This document shows, one piece after another, positions 21,545 to 30,486 of a stretch of 36,417 nucleotides of DNA. Origin of the DNA: Alteromonadaceae bacterium (GTDB lineage Bacteria; Pseudomonadota; Gammaproteobacteria; Enterobacterales; Alteromonadaceae); assembly GCA_027013165.1 (NCBI GenBank), contig JALUXV010000495.1:1-36417 (forward strand), read 5' to 3'. The first letter of the stretch is position 1, and each line of letters opens with the position of its first letter. The position numbers were made by a program, and so were the translations under genes. Under the pieces are notes generated by a model. The model saw only the letters and a program-made list of their open reading frames with translations. It was not told where the DNA came from and did no database searches.

Positions 21545-23550
21545 TGGCGGTACTATACACACCACACTTTGTACAGTTTTTTGATGATGATGGAGAGCCT
21601 TTAGCGGGTGGCTTACTTTACTCGTATGCAGCAGGGACAACAACACCCAAGGCCACATACACAACAGCGGCGGGGGATGTAGAAAACTCTAACCCTGTAG
21701 TTTTAGATGCTTATGGTCGAGCGGTTATATTCATTAGTGGCGCGTATAAATTTGTGCTTCAGGATGCAGACGGGGTTACAATCGAAACAACCGATAATGT
21801 GACTGCCTTTAACGTGACTTCAGAAACAACAGAAGGGTTCTTTGAGAGCTTTTCGGGTGACAGTATAGAAACAGACTTCACGCTTTCTGAAAACTTGGGG
21901 AGTGATGAAAACGCCTTAATGATTTTCACTGAGTTAGAGGCAACAACCAACGGGACTTTTGCAAGCGATACTGGGTGGACAAAGGGGACGGGATGGACAA
22001 TTGGTTCTGGTGTTGCAACGGCAACAGGAGCGATTAGCACAGACCTTGAGCAAACGGCAGGAATAACACTAGTTGAAGGAAAAACATACTCTTGCACGTT
22101 TACAATAACAAGAAGTGCAGGTGATGTTACATTGTCCATTGGTGGGACTGACGGTACAGCTAGAGACGCGGACGGGACTTATACTGAGAATATTGTATGT
22201 GGTTCAACGCAAACTGTTAAATTTGCTGCAAACGGTTTTACTGGGACGGTAGATAATGTCTCTATTAAGGAAATTGGCGGCGCACAAATAGCAGCACCTA
22301 CTAAATATACAATTAGTGGGACTTCATTAATATTTAGCACCCCACCCGCTACTGGAAATAATAATATTTTAGTTTATGCTCCATATACATTGATTAACGC
22401 AGCGGGTGCGGCACAAATAGCGGCAGACGAAGCAGTAGCAGCACAGGCGGCGGCAGAAGCAGCGCAAACCGCGGCAGAATTAGCTGAAAGTAATATTGCT
22501 GGGCTGGAGGCGACTTCTACAACGTCACTAGCTATAGGAGCTGGAAGCAAGGCGTTTACGATAGAGGCTGATAAGGGATTTATCGCGGGGATGTGGATTT
22601 TAGCAACAAGCGATGCAGACCCCACCAATTACATGCATGGTTATGTGGCCTCTTATTCTTCAACTACACTTACAGTGACAGTGACCAATGTTGGTGGTTC
22701 TGGGACATTAGCAGATTGGACAATACGGCTATCAGGAACTCGTGGGGCACAGGGTGCAACAGGCACTGTGAGCGGGGCTACATATGCAACAGTTGCGAGT
22801 GATGATAAAGTATTATTTTTGGATACAGACGACAGTGACGGGTTGAAGTATGACACGCTTTCTAACGTACTATCAAACGCATCTGGAAGTCTTATTGATG
22901 TTCAAGTTTTCACATCTTCTGGCACATGGACAAAGCCGACAGGGTGCACCGCCGTTGAGGTTTGGGCTATTGGCGGCGGTGGTGGCGGCGGTGGCGCGGA
23001 CGATACGGGAGGTAACCCAGCAGCTGCTGGTGGCGGCGCTGGTGGAACAACTGCTTTTTCGTATATTAGTAGCGGACTAGGTTCAAGCGAAACTGTGACC
23101 ATCGGCGCGGGGGGCGCTGCTGGTAACACTACAGGCTCAGATGGTGGTGATGGCGGCGCGTCTTCTTTTGGCACTCATGCTTCTGCAAACGGTGGGCTTG
23201 GTGGCAAAGGCACTGGTTCAACATCTAGCGGTGGTAACGGTTATGCTGGTGGCGCTGGAGATCCAACAGGAACGGGCAATGCTGTTTATGAAGGGCAAGC
23301 AGGTACGGGTGGCGGTGCTTCCTATTATAACGTAACATTTGAAAGTGCTACGGGTGGTGTTGGTGGTTCTTCAACACATGGCGGCGGCGGTCGTGGTGGT
23401 TTAATGGGCAATGTAGCCGCAACAGCTACCGCACAAGACGGCGGAAACTATGGCGGCGGTGGCGGCGGTGGTGCCGTTCAAGGCACAACGTCTGGTCAGG
23501 CTGGCGGTGTTGGAGCTGGTGGTTTGGTAGTCGTAAAGGCTTACAGGTAA
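21544..23550 (+). CDS. Tail fibre with glycine-rich tip
   Basis: 668 residues in modules. Residues 1-90 (HFVQFFDDDGEPLAGGLLYS and GTTTPKATYTTAAGDV) form a common particle-binding domain. About 130-245 resembles a carbohydrate-binding jelly roll ending in TVDNVSIKEI. An Ala-rich helix (285-312) precedes a tail module (AIGAGSKAFTIEADKGFIAG). From about 450, FTSSGTWTKPTGCTAVEVWA introduces a long poly-glycine domain ending in GGLVVVKAYR. Gly-rich tips in other phages pack as polyglycine helices and bind receptors, so this end probably decides host specificity. Confidence 0.85.
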   Translation: MAVLYTPHFVQFFDDDGEPLAGGLLYSYAAGTTTPKATYTTAAGDVENSNPVVLDAYGRAVIFISGAYKFVLQDADGVTIETTDNVTAFNVTSETTEGFFESFSGDSIETDFTLSENLGSDENALMIFTELEATTNGTFASDTGWTKGTGWTIGSGVATATGAISTDLEQTAGITLVEGKTYSCTFTITRSAGDVTLSIGGTDGTARDADGTYTENIVCGSTQTVKFAANGFTGTVDNVSIKEIGGAQIAAPTKYTISGTSLIFSTPPATGNNNILVYAPYTLINAAGAAQIAADEAVAAQAAAEAAQTAAELAESNIAGLEATSTTSLAIGAGSKAFTIEADKGFIAGMWILATSDADPTNYMHGYVASYSSTTLTVTVTNVGGSGTLADWTIRLSGTRGAQGATGTVSGATYATVASDDKVLFLDTDDSDGLKYDTLSNVLSNASGSLIDVQVFTSSGTWTKPTGCTAVEVWAIGGGGGGGGADDTGGNPAAAGGGAGGTTAFSYISSGLGSSETVTIGAGGAAGNTTGSDGGDGGASSFGTHASANGGLGGKGTGSTSSGGNGYAGGAGDPTGTGNAVYEGQAGTGGGASYYNVTFESATGGVGGSSTHGGGGRGGLMGNVAATATAQDGGNYGGGGGGGAVQGTTSGQAGGVGAGGLVVVKAYR

Positions 23551-23657
23551 TGGAGTTATTCGCCTACATATTCTTCCCATTAATGGTGATGCTAAAATGC
23601 GGTTGGCATAATAAGATTGCAGCCTACGGCGCGTGGGGTTTTGTATGGTTAGTTTAA
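23550..23657 (+). CDS. Tiny membrane-associated protein (35 aa)
   Basis: ATG 23550 overlaps the tail-fibre TAA. Thirty-five residues, hydrophobic (ELFAYIFFPLMVMLKCGWHN, then AAYGAWGFVWLV), overlapping the next gene by 13 bases. Beginning of the lysis region; perhaps a holin modulator, not recognised. Confidence 0.5.
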   Translation: MELFAYIFFPLMVMLKCGWHNKIAAYGAWGFVWLV

Positions 23658-23992
23658 TAATCGCAGCATATGCAATATCTGCAATACTTCATTTAATTGC
23701 GATAATAATAGGTGTTGCTTGCATATACGCTGGTGATGATATTTTTAAAAACTCAAAACCGTCTAATATATTTGTAAGTAGAACAGAACAAAAATACTGG
23801 ACTGTTTGTTTCGGTACTAGCGGTAATATATTCCTTTTATATTGCTTGGTCGTTTACACAATTAACTATGATGATATGGGAGTAGGCTCTTTAGACATAC
23901 CTTTTACAGTAGGTCATATATTGTGTGTGATACCTGCTATTATATGGCACTCTATAACATATCGAGATATTAAAAGCGGGGTGTTAAAATGA
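23645..23992 (+). CDS. Multi-pass membrane protein, unknown
   Basis: 115 residues from ATG 23645 (GGGG upstream; an in-frame GTG at 23633 is an alternative). Three hydrophobic segments are visible: residues 1-26 (MVSLIIAAYAISAILHLIAI and on), about 52-72 (GNIFLLYCLVVYTI), and about 86-104 (VGHILCVIPAIIWHS). Directly before the LydA-like holin and overlapping it as ATGA, it may be a second holin or antiholin. Confidence 0.6.
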   Translation: MVSLIIAAYAISAILHLIAIIIGVACIYAGDDIFKNSKPSNIFVSRTEQKYWTVCFGTSGNIFLLYCLVVYTINYDDMGVGSLDIPFTVGHILCVIPAIIWHSITYRDIKSGVLK

Positions 23993-24309
23993 TGCAGCGC
24001 ATAATTGAGCAAATAGAGTTATTGTTTTTTATCATAAGCTGGGTTGTTGTCATGACGTTTGTTAAATTCGTGGCCGACCCTAAATCAAGAGGATGGAGAA
24101 GTTTTCTTTATGCTGTGACTATCAGTGTACCTTTTAGTGTGTTGATAGGCGGCGTTGCACTTGAGAATGGATTTACTGAGATGAACTCAATAGCTATAGC
24201 TGTGGTGTTCTCGTTTTTGTCTGATAGGGTTATTATATGGCTTACTAATGTGGACATTTATAATGCGCTCAATGATGTGCTAGAGAGAATAAAGGATAAA
24301 TTTCTATGA
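23989..24309 (+). CDS. LydA-like holin
   Basis: 106 residues with three predicted membrane segments (LLFFIISWVVVMTFVKFVAD; FLYAVTISVPFSVLIGGVAL; NSIAIAVVFSFLSDRVIIWL) and a charged C terminus. The size, topology and sequence style match the LydA/phage holin 3 family. It would open the inner membrane at the programmed time so that the amidase encoded next reaches the cell wall. The stop overlaps the endolysin ATG. Confidence 0.82.
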   Translation: MMQRIIEQIELLFFIISWVVVMTFVKFVADPKSRGWRSFLYAVTISVPFSVLIGGVALENGFTEMNSIAIAVVFSFLSDRVIIWLTNVDIYNALNDVLERIKDKFL

Positions 24310-24776
24310 GAGATATAAATAAAGTTTTTATTCATTGCTCAGATAGTGACTATTCGCATCATGATAATATAGAGACAATTAGAAAATGGCACGTAGAAGA
24401 GCGTGGTTGGTCTGATGTCGGTTATCATTACTTCATACGCAATGACGGTACTATTGAAAACGGTAGGCCGATTGATAAAATACCAGCAGCACAATCAGGG
24501 CATAATACAGGCTCTATAGCCATATGTTTAAGTGGTAAGGATGTTTTTACTGAAAAGCAATTCACAGCACTTAGGGAGCTTTGTAGGCAGTTAAACAACA
24601 AATATAAAGTTACTTTCCATGGGCATTGTGAGGTTTCTAGTAAGACATGCCCTAACTTTGAATATCGCTCAGTCCTTAACTTAGACTTAGACGGCAATAT
24701 GCCTATTGTTATGTTTAAGGTTGAAGGTGAGTTGTCATTTTGGCAAAAGCTTTTAAAATGGCTAAATCTATGTTAG
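24306..24776 (+). CDS. Endolysin, N-acetylmuramoyl-L-alanine amidase
   Basis: 156 residues, T7-lysozyme-like Amidase_2 fold. Zinc ligands are visible: His10 in VFIHCSDSD, His107 in FHGHCEVSS and Cys115 in KTCPNF. Tyr40 (VGYHYFIRNDG) and Lys113 match the catalytic Tyr and Lys of T7 lysozyme. It cleaves the amide between MurNAc and L-alanine. The N-terminal arm by which T7 lysozyme inhibits T7 RNA polymerase is shorter here, and no phage polymerase is visible. No signal peptide, so it depends on the holin. Confidence 0.92.
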   Translation: MRDINKVFIHCSDSDYSHHDNIETIRKWHVEERGWSDVGYHYFIRNDGTIENGRPIDKIPAAQSGHNTGSIAICLSGKDVFTEKQFTALRELCRQLNNKYKVTFHGHCEVSSKTCPNFEYRSVLNLDLDGNMPIVMFKVEGELSFWQKLLKWLNLC

Positions 24777-24798
24777 AATTCGCAAAAAGGAGAAAACT

Positions 24799-24996
24799 AT
24801 GGAATCCCTATTTACATTTATTACAGATGGCACTTTTGCAGATTGGCTAGCAGCTATCACTGGTGTTGTTACAGCAGCAACAGCAATAACAGCCCTTACA
24901 CCTACCAAAACGGACAATAAGATAGTGAGCGCCTTGCTTAAGGTTCTCAACATTCTCGCTGGTAACGTTCTGCATAACAAGAATGCAGATGATTGA
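24799..24996 (+). CDS. Small holin-like membrane protein (65 aa)
   Basis: AAAAGGAG precedes the ATG. One hydrophobic segment at about 14-36 (ADWLAAITGVVTAATAITAL) is followed by TPTKTDNKIVSALLKVLNIL and AGNVLHNKN. The TPTKTD-type linker recurs in small lysis-cassette proteins of many phages, often labelled holin. It overlaps the spanin gene by 14 bases. Confidence 0.65.
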   Translation: MESLFTFITDGTFADWLAAITGVVTAATAITALTPTKTDNKIVSALLKVLNILAGNVLHNKNADD

Positions 24997-25177
24997 GAAA
25001 CTAGCCGCTTTCATAGCGGCTTTTTTTGCGCTGTTTAAGTTAGGTCAAGCGACTAGCGATAACAAGAAACTAGAGGAGCAACTCAAGGGTAATGAGGAAG
25101 TCAATAAGATACACAACCGTATTGATACTGACAGCGCTTACCGTGATAGGATTAGGGAGTTGTTCAGGGGTAAATGA
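24983..25177 (+). CDS. Inner-membrane spanin (Rz-like)
   Basis: 64 residues: an N-terminal membrane anchor (MIEKLAAFIAAFFALFKLGQ), then a charged helical periplasmic part (NKKLEEQLKGNEEVNKIHNR and on). This is the layout of an i-spanin, shorter than lambda Rz. A lipoprotein gene begins inside it in the +1 frame, the classic Rz/Rz1 arrangement. Together the pair would join inner and outer membranes in the final step of lysis. Confidence 0.75.
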   Translation: MQMIEKLAAFIAAFFALFKLGQATSDNKKLEEQLKGNEEVNKIHNRIDTDSAYRDRIRELFRGK

Positions 25178-25283
25178 TTATTGTTCGACTTATCTTGTTG
25201 TTCCTACTTTGGAAAGCGGTACTGAAACGCAAAAAACGAACGTAGACAAGAATAACGCAGTTTATCATGAGAGGTGTGGATGA
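25092..25283 (+). CDS. Outer-membrane spanin lipoprotein (Rz1-like), embedded start
   Basis: 63 residues. A basic start (MRKSIRYTT), hydrophobic core and LGSC lipobox give a type II signal peptide cleaved before Cys24. The mature part is about 40 residues. Its first 86 bases lie inside the Rz-like gene in another frame and the remainder extends beyond it. The embedded position and lipobox identify the o-spanin and point to a Gram-negative host. Confidence 0.82.
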   Translation: MRKSIRYTTVLILTALTVIGLGSCSGVNDYCSTYLVVPTLESGTETQKTNVDKNNAVYHERCG

Positions 25284-26053
25284 GCAGTCCGAAAATACTC
25301 TATTATGACGTAGAAATAGGACGAGCCACATTTGAGTTTAAGGCTTACGATAGAAAGCTGCACACTAAATACCTTCCCTCACATTCAATAAAGCACCCTA
25401 AATGGATGATATGCGCTGCATGGAAGTGGTTGCATGAACATCATACTACTGGTGTATCTGTGCTTAATGATGCGAAACGCTTTGCAGATAATTATATGGA
25501 TGATTACTTTGTGGTTAAAACTCTAAGAGATGAGATAGAAAAAGCCGACATAATCATAGTCCACAATGCTAATAACTTTGACTGGAAAGAGCTTAAGGCA
25601 AAGATAATATATCACAGGCTACCACCATTAAAAGAACCAGTTATGATAGATACGTTAAAGGCTGCGCGTGAAAGTCGCTTTATGGCTAATGATATGCGTT
25701 ATCTATGTGAGTATCTGGATGCTGATATTAAGAAGGGCAGAGCTGCCGATACAGAAGCGCTTGATAATGGATGCCCTATCGCAATTAAAGAAGAAACGCG
25801 ATATTGCATGAAAGATGTAAGGGCAGGAATAGAGCTTTATAAAATACTAAGACCATACATGAAGAACCACCCTAATACAGCTCTTATGAAAGATGGTGTG
25901 CATCATGATGAATGTAAATATTGCTCAAGCTCTAATTTGATAAAGCGCGGTTACAGATACATGAATGCTGGAAAGTATCAATCCTACCACTGTAAAGATT
26001 GCGGTGGTTGGATGCAGGGTAAAAAGAATTTAAAGCATGTTAATTTAAGGTAA
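25280..26053 (+). CDS. Stand-alone DEDDy 3'-5' exonuclease with C-terminal zinc ribbon
   Basis: 257 residues from ATG 25280, overlapping the Rz1 stop with GAGAGG upstream; GTG 25274 is the longer option. Exo I is YYDVEIG (Asp10, Glu12), Exo II is IIIVHNANNFDWKEL (Asp101) and Exo III is RYCMKDVRAGIELY (Tyr175, Asp179): a DEDDy proofreading-type nuclease similar in style to the exonuclease domain of family B polymerases. Residues 212-241 form a zinc ribbon (CKYC ... CKDC). The phage polymerase at 32459 has its own intact exonuclease, so this enzyme probably has another task. Its place after lysis genes is unusual. Confidence 0.8.
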   Translation: MSSPKILYYDVEIGRATFEFKAYDRKLHTKYLPSHSIKHPKWMICAAWKWLHEHHTTGVSVLNDAKRFADNYMDDYFVVKTLRDEIEKADIIIVHNANNFDWKELKAKIIYHRLPPLKEPVMIDTLKAARESRFMANDMRYLCEYLDADIKKGRAADTEALDNGCPIAIKEETRYCMKDVRAGIELYKILRPYMKNHPNTALMKDGVHHDECKYCSSSNLIKRGYRYMNAGKYQSYHCKDCGGWMQGKKNLKHVNLR

Positions 26054-26070
26054 AGTGTGGTAGGTTTTAT

Positions 26071-26250
26071 ATGTGGTATGCAGTCTTATTTATAGTCATA
26101 TCGGGACAGCCAAGATTAATTTTAGAAGATACGCCGTACAGACAATTAAGTGATTGCAACACCGCCACTAATGAATTAGTAGAATTATATAGCAGTCATG
26201 TGGATTTCATGGCTGTTAAATGCGTGAATATAGACGGTGAGAACATATGA
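26071..26250 (+). CDS. Small hypothetical protein with hydrophobic start (59 aa)
   Basis: Fills the gap between exonuclease and spike. ATG 26071 reads 59 residues, opening with MWYAVLFIVISGQPRLI, a possible short signal or anchor, then an acidic region with two cysteines (Cys29, Cys51) that could form a disulphide in the periplasm. The stop overlaps the spike ATG (ATGA), which supports a real gene. The ribosome site is weak. Confidence 0.55.
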   Translation: MWYAVLFIVISGQPRLILEDTPYRQLSDCNTATNELVELYSSHVDFMAVKCVNIDGENI

Positions 26251-29200
26251 GTTTAGGGTTTGGTTTAGGGTTTAGTAAGCAAAAGGGTTTAGCGCCTGTA
26301 TTTTCAGCAAATGAAAAATCAACACCTAATGCTTCGTTATATAGCGGTGACGAGGGTATAGTTGTTGTAGATAGCACAGCGACAACGCCGTATACACGTA
26401 CTAACTTTGAAACTGTATTTTCGTTCTATAGCAACAACAATAACCGCTTTGAGCTTTTCCATCGTGACGCAGAGACTTTTCAAATCATCGTCACAGTAGG
26501 TGGAGTATCACAGACTGCTGAGATTATAAACACGATAGCTGGTGTGTTCTTGCCGTATCGTCAAAGATTTGTCATACGTTGGAAAGATGGCTCACTGCAA
26601 ATATACATGAACGGCGAAGAAATATATTATGTTGAAAGCGGCCTAAGTTTCCCTGACACTGTATCTAACATTTATTTAGCGCAGCGTGTAGCTGATTTGC
26701 AAGGCGATATAAACTATATTGCTTTATATAATAAAGGCTCAACAGAGAACTTTGCGCGCAACTTAAGCAAGAACTCAACCGGCATTATAACTTCACTTAC
26801 GCATGACGCAACTAGGCGCGGTGTTATATTCGCAGGGCAATCAAATTCAGTTGGTGTTGCGTCAACTGGCTCTCACACTTACAACAACACTAATAAGCTG
26901 CTTACAAATTCTGGTGACTATGAAGATTATTCAGACCCAGCCGATGATGATACAGATACTTTGATTGGTAACTCAGTGTTATCAGATACGGCTGCGCTTG
27001 GATACCAAGGGCTTGTGGTTGACGCTCTTAAAACTGCAAATAGTGATTATGAGTGGTTTGCTGTAACAGGCGCGAAGGGCAATACAGAGATTGCTGATTG
27101 GATACCATACACAACATCATTTACGGTAGCTGACAGGGTTATAGCCGACACTTTCCACGCTTTAGTCAATCGCGCTCTAATGGCAAAGCAAGCAGGTAGT
27201 TTAAACTATACTGTATGGCACCAAGGAGAGAGCGATGCCATTGCTGGTACGTCTAAAGCTGATTATAAAGCGGCTGTGCTTGAGATGCTAACCGAATACA
27301 GGAAAGTAGTAGGAGCGCATCCTATTATACTTGTATCGCTCCATAAGTGGGTTGATACACTTAATTCTACTCACGGAGCAACTCAAGCGGAATGGGCAGC
27401 TATTCAAACAGCGCAAAGTGAGCTTGCAACAGAAAACTCATGGATAACACTAGTAGATATTTCAGACATAGAAGCCACTCAAGATGATGGTTTACACTTG
27501 GCGCAAGCAGAGCAAGTGATAGTGGCAGAGCGTATCAATGCGGCTATTAAGCAAGACTTAACTGCTAACCCTGCATTCTATCGATCATTCACTAGCCAAA
27601 CATCGACTATTGACATTACTTCAACTCGGACAACTACAGCACCTTATATTGATGAGGACGGTGAGTGGAATTTAGCAGCTGCTAATGAGCCTATATTCAT
27701 GCGTGCCTTTAAATCAGGTGAGCTTGTGGGGCTTATGTCACAGGTTGACCGTACAAACAAGGTTGAATATGCACGCCCTAGCGCTGATACAGTAACAGAC
27801 CACTTCGACACTGGCAGCGGTTCAGTAAGCGTTGTGACAGACGCAACAGCGCCTATTAAATCAACATTTACGAATAATGACCAAGTTTGGCAGGTTGCAG
27901 CGAGTGGCAGCGATGTGACGCTAGAATGGGCTGGTGCAGTAGGTAACACCAATAAGCATAATATGCAGCTTATGTATGTTATAACGGCTGGTAGTGATGA
28001 TTTATCTTGTACGCTATCTATCGGCGGTGAGGGCGAGCTAGTCCTGAATGCGCGTGTATGGGCTTGGGGTTCAAAAGTCGGCATAACACCAGCATCAAGC
28101 ACTGACAAGATGCGCCTAGTTGTGCCAGACGGTGCAACAATTAATTTCTTTTTTGCTGATATGCAAGAGGACAACCCAAGCGGTACAAAATACTTACCAC
28201 ACCTTACGATGCCTATTGATACAGCAGGAGCAGCAGCAGCGCGTGGTGATGAAATTGTATCTATTGGTGGTTTTGGTACGATGGGCAGCCAAGGTTCATT
28301 TTACGCACGTGCTACGCTTTGGGGTGGTGAGACAGGGCAAGATGGTTTTGCTTTATCTGACAGCAGCGGTGTGACAAGCAATGTCATATCGAAGCGTATG
28401 GTTGATAATGGCGATGAGAAGTTTTACTTCACGGCGGGCGGTGTAGATGAAGCCATTGTTAATTATGGCGTGCGTGAAAGAACGCCAAGACATAACGCCT
28501 TTGTGTGCGCGTGGGATAGCTCAAACGTGTTTGCTTATGAGCAAGGCGCGGAAGTTTTAAATGAGACTGTGACAGCATCACCAACAGGGCTTGATCGGTT
28601 CTATTTGCGCGACACTCAAAACTCATCGTTGCGCTCTACATTAATCTTGCATGATTTGCAGATTTTCAACAGCAAGCTTTCAGCGGCGAATGCACAAGAA
28701 GTATCTATTGGCAAGCGCTTGAATGTGTTCTTAGTTGGTTCGCAATCAAACATTAATAAAATCATGCTTTACCCTAACACTAATATTGTTTTCAGAGGTG
28801 ATGGTGAGGTTGAAATGCTTAATGAAGCATTTAAGTACATACCTGACTTGATGATTGAAAGCTTGTTTGAGCCTAATACACAAAGTGCTGCTGCGATGCT
28901 TAAACGTAACGCACAAACAGCGGAAGATGCTGCGTCTAAAGACACATACCTTTATGATGAGGACACAGGAACACTTGGCAATGTTTGGGATATTGCAATT
29001 AATGACCACTTAGCGGTATGTGGTGTGACATCGACAAATGTTAAGGCGATTGGCTGGGATCAATGGCAGTTTGATTTATCAGCAGATCAAAGCGACCCTA
29101 CAACTATTCCTATTGATTTGTGGAAAGAAGGCACAAAATTTGTGTTTGCTTACCTACGCTCACTATTCCCTAACGCAACAATATACAATCAGTTGCCAGC

Positions 29201-30419
29201 GGGTAGACAGTCAACAGACGAAGCAAGTGTAAACGCATTTAGAACGGCACAGCTTGAAATAGCAGACGAACTCGCATACGTGCTTAACTTCTCATCACCT
29301 GCCGACTTTAGCTATCAGGACGTGGCGCATTATCAAGACGCTGATTATATCACAATCGGGCTACGTTGGTTGCGCTACTACATGAAAGCAAACAGCATCA
29401 TTGACTTACACGGCGTTTATGGTGCGACAATCACAGGCGCAAGCGGTATAATTGGCAATACATATATCGATGTTGATATTACTCACGATGCTGGTACAGA
29501 CTTTACGCCTACAAGCTCAATTCAAGGTTTTGGAATTTATAAGGATGGCGAAGTGATAACGCTTTCTAGTCAAGACCGACAAGACGCTGACACAATTCGA
29601 TTGACGCTTGGTGAAGCGGTTGAAGATGCGAGTTATGAGCTGTTCTATTTGTTGGGGAACAATTACACTTGGTATGACAGCACAGTGCGCGACAATTCAG
29701 GCTACGCAATGCCTTTGAACTTTGTTACTAATTTTGACGTAACTGTTAGTGACTTCTTTGGGGCACTAGACAATCAAGCGGCTTATATGGATGCAGCCGA
29801 TAGCTCAAAGACATACTCGAGTGGTTCAAATGTGAGTGACATCGACACTGTAAGCGGAACTGTATCAGGCTTTAATATATCAGGTACAGAACCAGTGTTT
29901 TCCACTGACCATCTTGTATTAGATACAGATACAATACTTGATTATGACACAGACTATGGCGCGACTGGCAATCAAACGATTGTATTTGCGATTGAAACAC
30001 CGCCAACACTTCCGTCATTTGGTTCATTCATCACGTTCACTAATACCGTTGGAACTGTAACAGCGAACGCTCAATTGTACCTACGTTCAAATGGTAACTT
30101 AGTGTACTCACAGAATGAAGCAGCATCAAACCAGACAATCACAACAGGAATCGGAGCAAGTGAAAAGCTTATAATTATGCTGGACTTCGTTTCAACATCT
30201 AGCGTTGACGTATATGTGAACGGACATAACACAGCTACAATCAACTTTGATCCTCATGATACATATTCAAGCAAGGTGCGCGTGAAGGTTGGTGCATCGC
30301 AAATTGATAACGGCATAGGTAAGCTTTACGGCTACCTACATACACTTGATAGCTTAACTCCTACGGAACGTGAGGGCGCGTTTGATGCTATGAATGGTCG
30401 TTATGGTTTTGGCCTTTAG
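26247..30419 (+). CDS. Giant tail spike/fibre with tandem SGNH (sialate O-acetylesterase-like) domains
   Basis: 1390 residues. After a Gly-rich start (MSLGFGLGFSKQKGLA), residues 35-165 look like a LamG-type lectin fold. Domain A (about 190-435) is SASA-type SGNH: AGQSNS with Ser199, VWHQGESDA, and DDGLH with Asp414 and His417. A second LamG-like region spans 660-825. Domain B (about 828-1050) repeats the plan: FLVGSQSN with Ser834 and DVAH with Asp1025 and His1028, but the WHQGESD block is altered to GWDQWQFD. An Ig-like segment and a third lectin-like domain end the chain. It probably deacetylates host surface glycans, binding them through the lectin domains. Confidence 0.85.
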   Translation: MSLGFGLGFSKQKGLAPVFSANEKSTPNASLYSGDEGIVVVDSTATTPYTRTNFETVFSFYSNNNNRFELFHRDAETFQIIVTVGGVSQTAEIINTIAGVFLPYRQRFVIRWKDGSLQIYMNGEEIYYVESGLSFPDTVSNIYLAQRVADLQGDINYIALYNKGSTENFARNLSKNSTGIITSLTHDATRRGVIFAGQSNSVGVASTGSHTYNNTNKLLTNSGDYEDYSDPADDDTDTLIGNSVLSDTAALGYQGLVVDALKTANSDYEWFAVTGAKGNTEIADWIPYTTSFTVADRVIADTFHALVNRALMAKQAGSLNYTVWHQGESDAIAGTSKADYKAAVLEMLTEYRKVVGAHPIILVSLHKWVDTLNSTHGATQAEWAAIQTAQSELATENSWITLVDISDIEATQDDGLHLAQAEQVIVAERINAAIKQDLTANPAFYRSFTSQTSTIDITSTRTTTAPYIDEDGEWNLAAANEPIFMRAFKSGELVGLMSQVDRTNKVEYARPSADTVTDHFDTGSGSVSVVTDATAPIKSTFTNNDQVWQVAASGSDVTLEWAGAVGNTNKHNMQLMYVITAGSDDLSCTLSIGGEGELVLNARVWAWGSKVGITPASSTDKMRLVVPDGATINFFFADMQEDNPSGTKYLPHLTMPIDTAGAAAARGDEIVSIGGFGTMGSQGSFYARATLWGGETGQDGFALSDSSGVTSNVISKRMVDNGDEKFYFTAGGVDEAIVNYGVRERTPRHNAFVCAWDSSNVFAYEQGAEVLNETVTASPTGLDRFYLRDTQNSSLRSTLILHDLQIFNSKLSAANAQEVSIGKRLNVFLVGSQSNINKIMLYPNTNIVFRGDGEVEMLNEAFKYIPDLMIESLFEPNTQSAAAMLKRNAQTAEDAASKDTYLYDEDTGTLGNVWDIAINDHLAVCGVTSTNVKAIGWDQWQFDLSADQSDPTTIPIDLWKEGTKFVFAYLRSLFPNATIYNQLPAGRQSTDEASVNAFRTAQLEIADELAYVLNFSSPADFSYQDVAHYQDADYITIGLRWLRYYMKANSIIDLHGVYGATITGASGIIGNTYIDVDITHDAGTDFTPTSSIQGFGIYKDGEVITLSSQDRQDADTIRLTLGEAVEDASYELFYLLGNNYTWYDSTVRDNSGYAMPLNFVTNFDVTVSDFFGALDNQAAYMDAADSSKTYSSGSNVSDIDTVSGTVSGFNISGTEPVFSTDHLVLDTDTILDYDTDYGATGNQTIVFAIETPPTLPSFGSFITFTNTVGTVTANAQLYLRSNGNLVYSQNEAASNQTITTGIGASEKLIIMLDFVSTSSVDVYVNGHNTATINFDPHDTYSSKVRVKVGASQIDNGIGKLYGYLHTLDSLTPTEREGAFDAMNGRYGFGL

Positions 30420-30486
30420 TAAGCTCTAGGTATGCTTTGTATTTGGGCTTAATGTTTTCACCTTTCAAAAACCTACATTGTACCAT
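30388..30486 (-). CDS. Small basic protein, convergent overlap with spike gene (32 aa)
   Basis: ATG 30486 overlaps the stop of the preceding gene (TGATG), and an AGGAG lies upstream. It reads 32 residues (MVQCRFLKGENIKPKYKAYL and on) and ends inside the 3' end of the spike gene on the other strand. The coupled start is good evidence; the short length is not. Last gene of this minus operon. Confidence 0.4.
   Translation of the reverse strand: MVQCRFLKGENIKPKYKAYLELTKGQNHNDHS

Noticed and set aside
22374..23174. Long frames opposite and within the glycine-rich fibre gene
   Set aside because: Ala/Val/Pro-rich translations are by-products of repeated GGT/GGC and GCA codons in the fibre gene.
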